Below are positions 1-8,855 of a stretch of 34,358 nucleotides of DNA, piece after piece. Every line of letters begins with the position of its first letter. Within the stretch, counting starts at the first letter, position 1. The translations under genes and the position numbers were made by a program. The notes beneath the pieces were generated by a model. It was not told where the DNA came from and searched no databases. It saw nothing but the letters and a program-made list of their open reading frames with translations. Source of the DNA: Planctomycetota bacterium (GTDB taxonomy: Bacteria; Planctomycetota; UBA11346); the NCBI GenBank assembly GCA_024641365.1, contig JAHEDF010000003.1:1-34358 (forward strand). The letters are read 5' to 3'.

Positions 1-462
1 GGCATCCGCTTCGTAACCTTTTTTCCCCGTTTCTTTCGCACCTGGCTTTTTTATCGCATCCCAGTTCCAACCCAGATGCCATTTGCCAATACAGGCCGTT
101 TTATAGCCAACTGATTTAGCCATTTCTGGTAGGGTTAATTCCGCATCGTCAAAGGAGGGAGGACCAAACGAATTCACAATGTTATGAAATTTGCGCCAGT
201 GAAAACGTCCTGACAGCAGTGCATATCGGCTTGGCGTGCAAATGCCCGATGAACTATGGCCATCAGTTAATCGTAGACCTTCGCTGGCTAATTTATCAAG
301 ATGAGGAGTTGGTATTTTTGAATTTGGATTTTGAACGTTTAAATCTCCGTAACCCATGTCATCGGCGTAGAGGATGACAATATTTGGGCGTTCGGCAGCG
401 TGGAGACCAAAAGCGATACAACAGAGCGATGAAAGCAAGAGTGATGTGTGCATGATGTACAT
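1..462 (-). CDS. Sulfatase, N-terminal part (cut by window edge)
   Basis: This open frame of 154 codons runs off the left edge, so only the N-terminal third is seen. It starts with a short hydrophobic signal peptide ending near HAAERP, then [14 protein letters not shown], the metal-binding Asp pair of type I sulfatases. The active-site signature C-T-P-S-R lies at residues 75-79, followed by ALLSGR; the Cys is the residue normally oxidised to formylglycine. GKWHLG follows at about residue 134. The enzyme is expected to hydrolyse sulfate esters outside the cytoplasm, but the substrate cannot be read from this part. An ATG at 453 is an alternative start in the same frame, and neither start has a clear ribosome binding site. 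It lies downstream of the DUF1552/cytochrome pair on the same strand, about 200 bp away. Confidence 0.9.
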   Translation of the reverse strand, partial: MYIMHTSLLLSSLCCIAFGLHAAERPNIVILYADDMGYGDLNVQNPNSKIPTPHLDKLASEGLRLTDGHSSSGICTPSRYALLSGRFHWRKFHNIVNSFGPPSFDDAELTLPEMAKSVGYKTACIGKWHLGWNWDAIKKPGAKETGKKGYEADA

Positions 463-554
463 TTCTTATTTAAAGAGTTGGCTTCGAGTAAAACTGGTTT
501 GACGATTGTAAACCAATGAGTTGTCTGCGGTTTTCATGGAGCAGGTTTATGCTA

Positions 555-560
555 ATTATA
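555..560 (-). promoter_or_regulatory. Candidate -10 box upstream of the first sulfatase
   Basis: The minus strand reads TATAAT here, about 93 bp before the sulfatase ATG at 462. No good -35 hexamer is seen at 16-18 bp, so this is a weak call based on the -10 consensus alone. Confidence 0.25.
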
Positions 561-659
561 CTGAAGGCAACTCCAATATTTTATCTATAAACCATGCAAA
601 TTTCAGTGATCGATAAGTTACAAACAGGTATATATATTTCAAGCGCATCAATTAATAAA

Positions 660-2000
660 TTAGAGGACGTCGTTGAAATGACCGTTACTATCTGCGAATT
701 GTTCTGCGTTGATACCGAGGCGTTGCAACAGGGTCACAAACACATTCGCGAGTGGAGTTTTTTCATCAAGTTTATGGTGTTGACCATGACGCATGCCTAA
801 TGCTTTTCCTCCTGCCAACAATAATGGATAATTGGTATTATTGTGCGTTTTACTATTGCTGGTGCCATAGAAGGTAATGGTGTTGTCTAAAACGCTTCCT
901 GGTCCTTCTTTCATGGAGTCCAATGTTTTAATAAAATGAGCAAATTCATTGGTTAAGAACTGATCAAACTTACCCCAATTTTCATAGCCATTATTTTTTG
1001 TCGCACCGTGAGCAAGTCCATGCCAGTTGTTGAGTCCAACAACAGTTGGGAAGGCATTAGCGATAGTAGTCGCGCCAGCGACTTGCCCAATCATAAACGT
1101 TGCCGCACGAACCGAATCAGTTTGTATGGCATACGCCATTAATTCATACATGACCCGTACGTAATCAGCTGGACCGGATTGGTCTGCCTCAAGTTTGAAA
1201 ATCCCTTTATCGACTTGTGGCTTAGCAATTTTCAACCATTCCTGGGCGCGTGCGACTCGTTTACTGGTGGCATCGACGGAATCTAAATACTGATCATAAA
1301 TACGTTGATCGACAACGCCTAATTGGCTGCGAATAGATTTGCTATGCGACAGAACGCGATCGAGTAAATTTCCAGAAAACTGCAACTGCTGTTTTTCACC
1401 ACCATTTTGCGAGTTATCGCTGCCAAATAAACGGGCATAAATTTGAGCCGGGTTATTCAACGCAGGTATTGGTCGACCTTGCGGTGAAAAGGACAGGGTC
1501 ATTGCACGAGTTGGTTCACCGACTCCGCCGTCACTGGATAAAATTAGTGAACCGTAGCGCGTTTGCTCACCGACATGGTGATCAATAATTTGATCAAGCG
1601 AAATGGTATTAATTAATTTTCCGGATCCCATGTAGGCACCAGTCAAAAATATATCCCCAGTATCATGCCCACCCATTTTATGACCATTATGATGCGAGAG
1701 CCCCGATAAAAATGTAATATTATGGCGATGTGGCTTGAGAGCTTTATTGCTTTCAGTAAAGGCATAATCTGAGCCCGTTTCGAAAGGTAACCAGTTCCAT
1801 TTTGCAAATTGATTATTTTTAGGAGGTAAACTCGCTCCAAAAGGAAAAAATACACCACAGAACCGTTTAGGTGGATTAACATCAGCAGATGGACGCAAAG
1901 GTGATGGGTCATCTGCCATGCATTGCAAATAAGGCAGCGCCATAGTTGCGCCGATTCCTTTGAGTAGTGTGCGTCGATCCAGGTGCCAGTGTCGTTTCAT
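660..2000 (-). CDS. DUF1552 family secreted protein with Tat signal
   Basis: The 446-residue product belongs to the DUF1552 family, typically found beside planctomycete-type cytochromes. The N-terminus has a twin-arginine motif (D-R-R-T-L-L-K-G, residues 8-15) followed by a hydrophobic stretch, so it is probably exported folded through the Tat pathway. Typical family segments are GVFFPFGASLPP, SGLSHHNGHKMGGHDTGDIFLTG near residue 105 and a C-terminal TITFYGTSNSKTHNNTNYPLLLAGG block. No catalytic residue has been established for this family that I can point to; a sulfatase/phosphatase-like fold (DUF1501 relatives) is possible. The ATG is preceded by AAGAG at a 6-nt spacing. It begins 9 bp after the stop of the cytochrome gene, so the two are almost certainly cotranscribed. 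Confidence 0.88.
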   Translation of the reverse strand: MKRHWHLDRRTLLKGIGATMALPYLQCMADDPSPLRPSADVNPPKRFCGVFFPFGASLPPKNNQFAKWNWLPFETGSDYAFTESNKALKPHRHNITFLSGLSHHNGHKMGGHDTGDIFLTGAYMGSGKLINTISLDQIIDHHVGEQTRYGSLILSSDGGVGEPTRAMTLSFSPQGRPIPALNNPAQIYARLFGSDNSQNGGEKQQLQFSGNLLDRVLSHSKSIRSQLGVVDQRIYDQYLDSVDATSKRVARAQEWLKIAKPQVDKGIFKLEADQSGPADYVRVMYELMAYAIQTDSVRAATFMIGQVAGATTIANAFPTVVGLNNWHGLAHGATKNNGYENWGKFDQFLTNEFAHFIKTLDSMKEGPGSVLDNTITFYGTSNSKTHNNTNYPLLLAGGKALGMRHGQHHKLDEKTPLANVFVTLLQRLGINAEQFADSNGHFNDVL

Positions 2001-2009
2001 GATGAACTC

Positions 2010-4463
2010 TTATTGTTGAAGAAATAATGGGCTGGTAGTAATGGCGACGACTAAGTCGGCTAAGCGATAATCATTGGCGGCAAAATGCTTAGTTAATATC
2101 GCAATAGCTGGTTGATCATTAAACGTTAATGTGCGACCAATAGCATAAGTCGTTAATCGATGCACAATGGCTTCGGCAAAACGATCACGTTCATGTGTAA
2201 GTAAATGATTCCGTAAGCCATCTATGCCAGTCACGGGTTTATTGCCCGGTAATACGGCACTATCGTCTATTTTAGCAAACGTTGGTTGTTTTTGTTTAGG
2301 GATAATACGTTTAACTTGATCACGCCACTGTCCGGTTGCGTCATAATGCTCGAAGGGAACACCCCACGGATCTAAACTTTTGTGACAGTCATTGCAGGAT
2401 TCTTTCTTGCGATGTAGCTCGAGTTGTTCTTTTAATGATAATTTGTTAAAATTCGGATTTTCTTCATCAAGAGCCGGTACATCTGGTGGAGGCGGTGCCG
2501 GTGGATCATTTAATAAGCGATCCCGCACCCACACGGCGCGACGAATCGGATGTGAATCTTCTCCAGTGGAACCAATCAAATGAATGCTGGCATGGGCAAG
2601 TAATCCACCACGTTTATGTTGTGGTAACAAGGGGACGCGCTCAAATTGCAATCCGCTCGGTCCAGTAATACCATAATGATCGGCGAGTGGTTTATTAACA
2701 AAGGTATAATTAGCATTCAGTAACGTCAGCGCATTTGTATTCTGCCGTATCATATCAGCAAATAATTGTCGCGTTTCTTCACGCATGTACGGCTTAAGGG
2801 TGTCTTCAAAGTCTGGATAATATTCAGGATTTACCGCAATGCGTTCTAGTCCGCTCAGATCTAACCATTGATCAACAAAATGAGTGATGAAAAACGCGGA
2901 TTTATTATCTTGTAATAAGCGACGAGTTTGGCTGGCGATGGATTCAGCATTGGTTAAGTTATTTTTGCGAGCAGCCGTTGCTAAAGCCGCATCCGGCATA
3001 GTACCCCATAAAAAATAACTTAAGCGACTCGCTATTTCATCTTGAGTTAAAGAACGTGGATTTGTTTTCTCGCCCTGTGGTTGCAAGAGATACAAAAAGT
3101 CAGGCGATACGAGCACCATGGCGAGTGCTTCGCGCATAGCGGTGATAGGAGAGTTAGTTTGCTGTAAAATATCGTGATAATAACCAATAATAGGCGCTAA
3201 ATCCTGATCGTTTACGGAGCGGCGATAAGCGCGCTCCGTAAAACGCGTAATAACCGCGTGTGCATAGGCATCATCCGACATGCCGCTTGGGCGTTCAAAG
3301 AATATCTGACGATGATGCGGTGGTGGCCACATGGTCAGATGGGGAGCGACAAATGCGACCTCTTCAATAATGATATGAGTATCTTTTTGAGGATCAAAAA
3401 CATGTGACGATTTCTTTTTGGCTGGTTTTATAGAAAAGGGGGAACCATTCGTTTCGAGATGAGCAATGTGAATTAATAACCCGGGGAATTTAGGATTTAA
3501 TCCGGGTAAAGGAAAACGTTCTATACGTCCGGTCCAGGTGAGTTCATGCGTACCGGAAGTTGTGATGTCTGTTTCCCCAATAATTGCGGACGGATATTGT
3601 GTATCTGCGCGATGACCCAACCAGGTTTGAATACGTACACTAGCTGCCCCATCAGGAATGGTAACTTTTATTTTTGCGGAAATGGTGACATCACCTTCAC
3701 GCGGGAATTCAGAAATTTTAGTTTGAAATGAGGAACCGGAAAAAATTAATTTAGCATCGGGCAGTGGTGCGGCGCCTTTTTTTGGTTTTTTATTGTTATT
3801 TACGGGCTCATTTTTTGTTGATTTCTGTTGATAAATTTTTGGTTCCGGACCTTCGACAATGGCTTTGGACATCGCCATGCGTGCGCTATCTAATAAATAT
3901 TCAAGATGCATAGGTGAAAAACCAAGCGATGCCCCATTATTAGTAAAGCCATCTGGCGACATAGGCTCAGGTGGTAAAAAGGCAGCATAATCTAAATCGA
4001 TGCCAATGAAATCACGCATAGTATTCGCATATTCTTCACGCGTTAATCGGCGCAGCGTTTGTTGCCCTGCTGGTTTGCGATGTTCGGCTGCTTTTTTAAA
4101 TGATGCTTGTAACCAATTAATAATGGTCGTTCGCTCTGTAGTAGAAAGTTGTGGTTTATCTTCGGGTGGCATTTCACCACGCTGTAATTGATGCAAAACA
4201 TCGTGCCACGTTTCACCATCAATGCCATTAATCATATCTGCGTTAATGGTATCGAGACGCAATTTACCTTTTTGTTTGTCCGGACCATGGCAACCAAAAC
4301 AGTGTTGTTTTAAAATTGGTTGCACGGCAGTTGTAAAATCACCAGATGATTGGTCTGCGGCTGGAAGCGTCATGCCCATGACAAGACACAAGCACCATTT
4401 ATTGACATAATGCCATGCTGTCTTCAGTGCACGAATCTCATGAGAGTCAAAAAATATCCGCAT
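2010..4463 (-). CDS. DUF1592/DUF1588-type planctomycete cytochrome c protein
   Basis: An 817-residue exported multidomain protein. After a hydrophobic N-terminal segment (residues about 20-36) comes a PSCyt1-like haem site, C-F-G-C-H at residues 55-59. A DUF1587-like segment follows (RRLTREEYANTMRDFIGID, about 138-156), then a beta-rich middle region. The DUF1595/1592-like block contains TRFTERAYRRSV and a later LSYFLWGTMPD segment, and DUF1588 contains RGGLLAHAS. A second C-x-x-C-H near residue 690 (CNDCHKSLDPWG) is followed by DUF1585 at the C-terminus. The architecture is established, but its biochemical role is not; c-type haem attachment and an extracytoplasmic redox role are inferred. 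It is the upstream gene of the pair with DUF1552. The start codon has no strong ribosome binding site. Confidence 0.9.
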   Translation of the reverse strand: MRIFFDSHEIRALKTAWHYVNKWCLCLVMGMTLPAADQSSGDFTTAVQPILKQHCFGCHGPDKQKGKLRLDTINADMINGIDGETWHDVLHQLQRGEMPPEDKPQLSTTERTTIINWLQASFKKAAEHRKPAGQQTLRRLTREEYANTMRDFIGIDLDYAAFLPPEPMSPDGFTNNGASLGFSPMHLEYLLDSARMAMSKAIVEGPEPKIYQQKSTKNEPVNNNKKPKKGAAPLPDAKLIFSGSSFQTKISEFPREGDVTISAKIKVTIPDGAASVRIQTWLGHRADTQYPSAIIGETDITTSGTHELTWTGRIERFPLPGLNPKFPGLLIHIAHLETNGSPFSIKPAKKKSSHVFDPQKDTHIIIEEVAFVAPHLTMWPPPHHRQIFFERPSGMSDDAYAHAVITRFTERAYRRSVNDQDLAPIIGYYHDILQQTNSPITAMREALAMVLVSPDFLYLLQPQGEKTNPRSLTQDEIASRLSYFLWGTMPDAALATAARKNNLTNAESIASQTRRLLQDNKSAFFITHFVDQWLDLSGLERIAVNPEYYPDFEDTLKPYMREETRQLFADMIRQNTNALTLLNANYTFVNKPLADHYGITGPSGLQFERVPLLPQHKRGGLLAHASIHLIGSTGEDSHPIRRAVWVRDRLLNDPPAPPPPDVPALDEENPNFNKLSLKEQLELHRKKESCNDCHKSLDPWGVPFEHYDATGQWRDQVKRIIPKQKQPTFAKIDDSAVLPGNKPVTGIDGLRNHLLTHERDRFAEAIVHRLTTYAIGRTLTFNDQPAIAILTKHFAANDYRLADLVVAITTSPLFLQQ

Positions 4464-4501
4464 GTGTTTACTGCCTAGTTATAGCTCAGTATAAGCCATG
4501 T

Positions 4502-4530
4502 GTGCTATCTAATACAACAGCAGATAGCAC
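4502..4530. repeat. Short inverted repeat
   Basis: GTGCTATCT (4502-4510) and AGATAGCAC (4522-4530) form a perfect 9-bp stem with an 11-nt loop, just upstream of the cytochrome gene start at 4463. No T-tract follows on either strand. It could be an operator or an attenuating hairpin in the leader of the minus-strand genes. Confidence 0.35.
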
Positions 4531-4660
4531 AGTCGCGTTTACGATGGATATTCCTACGTTTTTAAGAATCAAAGCGCCGCTGTATGCTGTTTTGTCGACA
4601 TTGTACCAGCCATATGTGCCCTATGGTGTCCATATGACGGGCACGCTTACGCTGATTACG

Positions 4661-4690
4661 AGGTCCCTATTTGTTGGCGATCAGGGACCT
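4661..4690 (-). terminator. Hairpin after the second sulfatase
   Basis: AGGTCCCT (4661-4668) pairs with AGGGACCT (4683-4690) over a 14-nt loop, starting 12 bp past the minus-strand sulfatase stop at 4703. The loop is long and no U-tract is visible, so termination is plausible but not certain. Confidence 0.35.
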
Positions 4691-4702
4691 GTCCCAAATG
4701 CC

Positions 4703-6061
4703 TTATTGGGCTGCTGCTTTCAATTCGTTAAACCGCGCGCGCATTTCGACGAGTCGATCTTTTTGTGCGGGATCTTTAATGAGATCATTTTCTTCTAACG
4801 GATCATTGGCGACATCAAATAATTGTTCCGTGTCCCAATCTGGCCAAAACATGTATTTATAATCTTTTCTCACCAAACCTTGAGAAGCAGGGATAAAGTC
4901 TTTATTTTTTATCGTCGCATGTTCATAGAAAAATTCCGTGCGCCATGCTGGTTTCTCTGCGGCTAAATAAAGCGGTGCAATATCGCGACCTTGCATGGTT
5001 TTCGGTATTGGGCAGCCCGTTGCTGAAAGAATGGTTGGAGCTAAGTCGATATTCAAAGTAAAATCATCATTGGTCTGCCCATGTTTTGCTTTGTCCATAC
5101 GTGGGTCATAAATAATTAATGGTACACGAATACTTTCTTCAAAGGGATACCATTTATCAGCGAGCCCGTGTTCTGCATGGAAATAACCATTATCGGTAGT
5201 AAAAATGATGAGGGTGTTTTCATAAACACCTTGTTCTTTTAAGATAGCGATCATTTTACCACATACGGCATCGACCTCAGTCGCTAAGCGATAATAATTT
5301 TTCATCATTTCTTGCGCTTTATTTGGGTCATCGAAGCGCCAATGCCAGCGATGTCGGCCTTCATTTTTCTCATTGGCAAGGAATGGAGGGAGACGATAAA
5401 AATATTCATCAGTAATAGTTTTGGCAAATGGAATGGTTACATCCGTGTAAAGCGACATGCTTTCAGGTTGTGGCAGAAATTGTTTTGGGTTGCCGTCTTC
5501 TGCATGTGTTGCAAAGAAATTTACGCTGAGGCAAAACGGTTTATCTTTTGGTCGCGAGGCAAAAAATTCTAGGGCATCTACTTCGTTCTTTTTGGTCACG
5601 TGAATTTGCGTACCATCTTTTTGCTTTATCCAATGTTTCCCGTGGTATGCGACACCAAAATCAAATTCCTCGGCGGGAAATTTACCACAATGCCATTTAC
5701 CGACATGGCCAACATAATAACCATTGGCACGCATAATACCGGGATAGGTTTCTTTAAATGGCGTATTAAACATTTTAAACCCGGTATTACCATGGCGTGA
5801 CATATATTGACCAGTTAAAAATGTAGCACGACTCACGCCGCAAATGGAAGTCGTTACGCAATTATGAGTGAAGCGATAGCCTTGTTGTGATAACGCATCT
5901 ATATGCGGTGTTTTCACAATCGGATTACCAGCGCATCCTAAGGTATTATGGCGCCAATCATCAGCAAATAATACCAGTACATTCATCGGTTTGTCTGCTG
6001 CATGCAGCGCGTACGAACAAGCGCAACTCATAATAATGAGACAACTCAGTAATAAACGCAT
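4703..6061 (-). CDS. Secreted sulfatase (arylsulfatase/heparan-sulfatase-like)
   Basis: A type I sulfatase of 452 residues. The chosen ATG at 6061 has AAAGG seven nt upstream and begins directly with a signal peptide ([20 protein letters not shown]). A GTG at 6088 would add nine residues but has no ribosome binding site. Metal-binding Asp residues appear in [11 protein letters not shown] (residues 27-37). The active-site signature is C-G-V-S-R at 74-78 followed by ATFLTGQY, so the usual Pro of CxPSR is Val. Other family marks are GKWHCGK and [13 protein letters not shown], with a C-terminal [16 protein letters not shown] typical of planctomycete sulfatases. It probably acts on sulfated polysaccharides outside the cytoplasm; the substrate is unknown. 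It lies 240 bp upstream of the cytochrome/DUF1552 pair on the same strand. Confidence 0.9.
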   Translation of the reverse strand: MRLLLSCLIIMSCACSYALHAADKPMNVLVLFADDWRHNTLGCAGNPIVKTPHIDALSQQGYRFTHNCVTTSICGVSRATFLTGQYMSRHGNTGFKMFNTPFKETYPGIMRANGYYVGHVGKWHCGKFPAEEFDFGVAYHGKHWIKQKDGTQIHVTKKNEVDALEFFASRPKDKPFCLSVNFFATHAEDGNPKQFLPQPESMSLYTDVTIPFAKTITDEYFYRLPPFLANEKNEGRHRWHWRFDDPNKAQEMMKNYYRLATEVDAVCGKMIAILKEQGVYENTLIIFTTDNGYFHAEHGLADKWYPFEESIRVPLIIYDPRMDKAKHGQTNDDFTLNIDLAPTILSATGCPIPKTMQGRDIAPLYLAAEKPAWRTEFFYEHATIKNKDFIPASQGLVRKDYKYMFWPDWDTEQLFDVANDPLEENDLIKDPAQKDRLVEMRARFNELKAAAQ

Positions 6062-6190
6062 ATGGAGGCCTTTCTGATCAACGAACACGTGCCAATGGCG
6101 CGGTCACGTGGCTCTAGGTTGTGTACGTTATGTGCACGATACAAGTTGCGATACGGTGTGGATTTGTTCCACAACCAGTCACAGAAGGAT

Positions 6191-6206
6191 ATATTTGTAC
6201 AAATAT
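6191..6206. promoter_or_regulatory. 16-bp perfect palindrome, candidate operator
   Basis: ATATTTGTACAAATAT is a perfect dyad about 130 bp upstream of the sulfatase start at 6061, in the gap between that gene and the GNAT gene. The size and symmetry fit a dimeric repressor or activator site. No regulator is identified. Confidence 0.3.
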
Positions 6207-6288
6207 TTTAGCACAAAGTGGCCATAAGTGACAGCCATCGCATAAAGGAACGCTACTTTAGAGGCTTTTAGTCAATGCTGCTTATAGG

Positions 6289-6750
6289 TTATGGCAGCAG
6301 TAATTTTTCCATGCGACGATGTATGATGGTGCCAAAAATGGTTTCTGCTGGTGCAACATCATGGTAGCCAGTGGCAAGATAAAATGGAATGGCATTATCA
6401 CGGGCGTTTAAAAAAATACGCGGAATTTTCCAAGCACGAGCCTGTTGTTCTAATGCTTGTAATATAAGACGACCAAGGCCTTGGCGTTGATAATTAGCGT
6501 CAATGGCCATGTAGCGAATTTGCGCTAGCTGCTGATCTATGGCATGTATGCGACCAGTTGCAATTATGTGATCCTGTTCCCAAATATTTCCATTCATCAC
6601 TAAACCAAAATAAGTTGGTTCATCGCAGGGGTCCCATGGGTGTTCTGGCGGGACGCCCCATGGCTCACGTAATAGGCGATGGCGAAATTCCTGAATACTA
6701 GGCAAATTGGCATCGTTTGAGCCACAAAGTTGAACGGTATGTGGTGTCAT
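6289..6750 (-). CDS. GNAT family N-acetyltransferase
   Basis: A 153-residue single-domain acetyltransferase, the usual GNAT size. The acetyl-CoA pyrophosphate-binding motif A is seen as IRYMAIDANYQRQGLGRLIL (Q/R-x-x-G-x-G/A form Q-R-Q-G-L-G), followed by FLNARDNAIPFYLATGY, the motif B region with the conserved Tyr. The N-terminal EFRHRLLREPWGVP segment resembles YitI/ElaA-like GNATs. The acceptor substrate cannot be predicted. It starts 26 bp after the stop of the LolA-like gene on the same strand, so the two probably share a transcript. No clear ribosome binding site precedes the ATG. Confidence 0.85.
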   Translation of the reverse strand: MTPHTVQLCGSNDANLPSIQEFRHRLLREPWGVPPEHPWDPCDEPTYFGLVMNGNIWEQDHIIATGRIHAIDQQLAQIRYMAIDANYQRQGLGRLILQALEQQARAWKIPRIFLNARDNAIPFYLATGYHDVAPAETIFGTIIHRRMEKLLLP

Positions 6751-6776
6751 ATCAGCAAGCTATGAAATGTAAAAAA

Positions 6777-7445
6777 TTATTGATCTAAGGTAAATAACGC
6801 TGTATCTATGTTTTTATCGCACTCAACTTTTTCCAGGTGAAATTCAAATCTATTTCCCTGGGGGTCATCACTTATAATGCGTTGTAAAGCGAGTTCGCCA
6901 TCAAAAATCATGGTTAAGGACAGTAATTGTTTTTGTAATTCTGTGGATGTTGGTTTTAAAAGAACGGTAGGGGTATTATCAGCAGAGGCATGTGCATTCA
7001 GGCTAAAATCCTTGGTGAGACTTGCGATATTAAAATTAAAACAGGCCATTAATTGTTTTTCTAAGGCATCGTCTTTTCCAACGGGCGTTGTTTTAACATC
7101 TGGTCGTTCATCGGCGAATAATTGTTGTACTTCCCAACGCGTGGTGCCATTGCAGATAAAGCGTTGTTTCCAATCGGTATCGCCAGGCTTGGTAATGATG
7201 ACGTGATATTTATCTGGAAATTCTAAATAGAATTGAACGAGCTGAACACGCGGAGCTGCTGTCAAATCAGCGGTGTTACGGGTAAGCCACTGCAAAGTGC
7301 CTTGCGCGGTTTTGTGATTGCCATGCTTTGCGACTAAACGTTGCAGTAAGGCCTCATCATGCGCTGGTTCCGCAGCGCTGTTGATGTGCAAGCTGCTCAA
7401 CAGAAACAGCATAATAAAAAGGCTACCTTGCACGTAGATTCGCAT
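6777..7445 (-). CDS. LolA-like outer-membrane lipoprotein carrier family protein
   Basis: A 222-residue secreted protein starting with a signal peptide (MRIYVQGSLFIMLFLLSSLHINSAA). The body follows the LolA/LolB beta-barrel pattern: a helix (ALLQRLVAKHGN), strands around QFYLEFPDKYHVIITKPG and a WEVQQLF segment. The C-terminal part has LTMIFDGELALQRIISDDPQGNRFEFHLEKV followed by N-x-x-I-D-x-x-L-F, which is characteristic of the family end. It probably binds lipid or lipoprotein acyl chains in the periplasm; whether it is the general LolA is not certain. An ATG at 7478 would add 11 residues before the signal peptide, so 7445 is preferred. It is transcribed divergently from the DJ-1 gene, 57 bp away. 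Confidence 0.7.
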   Translation of the reverse strand: MRIYVQGSLFIMLFLLSSLHINSAAEPAHDEALLQRLVAKHGNHKTAQGTLQWLTRNTADLTAAPRVQLVQFYLEFPDKYHVIITKPGDTDWKQRFICNGTTRWEVQQLFADERPDVKTTPVGKDDALEKQLMACFNFNIASLTKDFSLNAHASADNTPTVLLKPTSTELQKQLLSLTMIFDGELALQRIISDDPQGNRFEFHLEKVECDKNIDTALFTLDQ

Positions 7446-7489
7446 GGCAGATGGTCGTTCCACACCACCATCATGCAATGCGTGGCATC

Positions 7490-7494
7490 AGGAG
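7490..7494 (+). promoter_or_regulatory. Ribosome binding site fixing the DJ-1 gene start
   Basis: AGGAG sits 8 nt before the ATG at 7503. It decides between this start and an upstream in-frame one at 7359, which would overlap the divergent gene and add 48 residues foreign to the family. Confidence 0.7.
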
Positions 7495-7502
7495 TATCCA
7501 CT

Positions 7503-8063
7503 ATGACTGCAGTCTTAGTTGTGTTGGCACCAGGTGCAGAAGAAATCGAAACCGTCACCATTGCCGATATGCTGGTGCGTGCTGGTGCACAGGTGACAGT
7601 GGCAGCAACCACAACCGAATTGGTGGTAACTGGCAGTCGCGGGATTCCGCTAGCGGCTCACACCACGCTCGATGCTGTTGCCGACCAGACGTTTGATGTG
7701 GTCTATTTACCAGGCGGAATGGGTTCAGCGAAAACGCATCGCGATGATGCGCGCGTCCAAGCATTAGCCGCTGCGCAGTTAGCATCTTCACGTTTGTTAG
7801 CTATAATATGTGCAGCACCGATCTGCTTAGTACCGCAGAAACTGTGCACCGGTCGAAAGCTTACCAGCTATCCAGGTGTACGGGACCAAATAGAGCCCCA
7901 TTGTGCGGCCTGGGTTGATAAAGCGGTGATAATTGACGGTAATTTGCTAACATCTCAGGGCCCAGGGACCGCTGTAGCACTGGGTTTAGCACTGATCCGA
8001 TTAACCGCTGGCGCAGACGTTGCTACCAAGGTGGCAACAGACATGCTGGTGCCACAGAGCTGA
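7503..8063 (+). CDS. DJ-1/PfpI family protein (YajL-like)
   Basis: The 186-residue product matches the DJ-1/YajL branch over its whole length. The N-terminus TAVLVVLAPGAEEIETVTIAD holds the conserved Glu (E16). The nucleophile elbow is I-I-C-A-A-P with Cys103, and LPGGMGSAK, SYPGV and TSQGPGTA are further family blocks. Proteins of this type act as redox-sensitive chaperones, glyoxalase/deglycase-like enzymes or stress proteins; the exact activity is disputed in the family and cannot be read here. It is the first gene of a plus-strand operon; the next gene starts 18 bp downstream. Confidence 0.88.
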   Translation: MTAVLVVLAPGAEEIETVTIADMLVRAGAQVTVAATTTELVVTGSRGIPLAAHTTLDAVADQTFDVVYLPGGMGSAKTHRDDARVQALAAAQLASSRLLAIICAAPICLVPQKLCTGRKLTSYPGVRDQIEPHCAAWVDKAVIIDGNLLTSQGPGTAVALGLALIRLTAGADVATKVATDMLVPQS

Positions 8064-8081
8064 TAACAGGAGATATTAGAT

Positions 8082-8855
8082 ATGCGATTAACGCGATTAA
8101 CCATGCTCTTATGTGCCTTAGCATTATGTGGCGGTAGTTTTGGCTCCCACGCTTTTGCAGCAGATGTTGGTGAGGTAAAAGCAAAATTTAATAATGCGTT
8201 TACTAAAGGCGAGGCCAGCGACAAAAAAGAAGCATTGCGTTTGGCGCAATCATTACCCAAAGGACAAGATGATACCGCATATGAATTATTAATTAGGGCG
8301 GTTAACGATCGCCAAGTGCACGATGAAGCGGTGATGGCGTTACGTGCTCGTACTGGCATGCAGCCAACCTTATTAAATCGCGGCTCAGGTTATCCAGGTT
8401 ATCCGGCATCCGATGATGGAAGCGAATGGAGTAATTGGTTAGCGGCGCGTAAACGTGATCAAGAAACGCAAAATAAAATTAAAGAACAAGAAGAAAAATT
8501 AAAAGCAATTGAAGATGAAAAAAATAAAGAAAAGGAAAATGAAGGTAAAGTAGCTGATGGTGATAAGCCAACCGATGACTCAGGTAAGCCAGTCGATGGT
8601 ACGGATAAACCAGCTGACGGCGAAACAGAAGCGCCTATCGTTAAAGCGCCACCAACATACGAACCACCAAGTGATTTAGGACGACTGGATCGCATAATTT
8701 TTAAAAGCGGTGGTAGTTTAGTCTGCTATATTTTGTCGAAACGCAGTAATGCTGATGGTGTATTGCAATCAGTACGAATCGTTCACCCAAAAAATGGTGG
8801 CGAAGAAATATTAGCAGCAGAATTAATTGCGCGAATTGATGAAGACATTCGCTAA
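8082..8855 (+). CDS. Secreted coiled-coil protein of unknown function
   Basis: I do not recognise this 257-residue protein. It has a clear signal peptide (LTMLLCALALCGGSFGSHAFA) and a helical N-terminal domain up to about residue 90. A Gly/Pro/Tyr linker (GSGYPGYPASDDG) follows, then a highly charged predicted coiled coil (about residues 125-155, KIKEQEEKLKAIEDEKNKEKE). Next come low-complexity D-G-x-x-K-P-x-D repeats, and finally a compact C-terminal domain (about 200-257, LDRIIFKSGGSLVCYILSKR) that looks like a small beta fold. The ribosome binding site AGGAGAT is 7-8 nt before the ATG. Its stop overlaps the possible start of coaD (TAATG), so translation of the two may be coupled. Confidence 0.75.
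   Translation: MRLTRLTMLLCALALCGGSFGSHAFAADVGEVKAKFNNAFTKGEASDKKEALRLAQSLPKGQDDTAYELLIRAVNDRQVHDEAVMALRARTGMQPTLLNRGSGYPGYPASDDGSEWSNWLAARKRDQETQNKIKEQEEKLKAIEDEKNKEKENEGKVADGDKPTDDSGKPVDGTDKPADGETEAPIVKAPPTYEPPSDLGRLDRIIFKSGGSLVCYILSKRSNADGVLQSVRIVHPKNGGEEILAAELIARIDEDIR

Noticed and set aside
4415..4798. Plus-strand frame of 127 residues between the cytochrome and sulfatase genes
   Set aside because: It overlaps both neighbouring genes at the ends, has no family pattern, and covers hairpins in the gap.
7359..7502. N-terminal extension of the DJ-1 protein
   Set aside because: It overlaps the divergent LolA-like gene, lacks family similarity, and the AGGAG site points to 7503.
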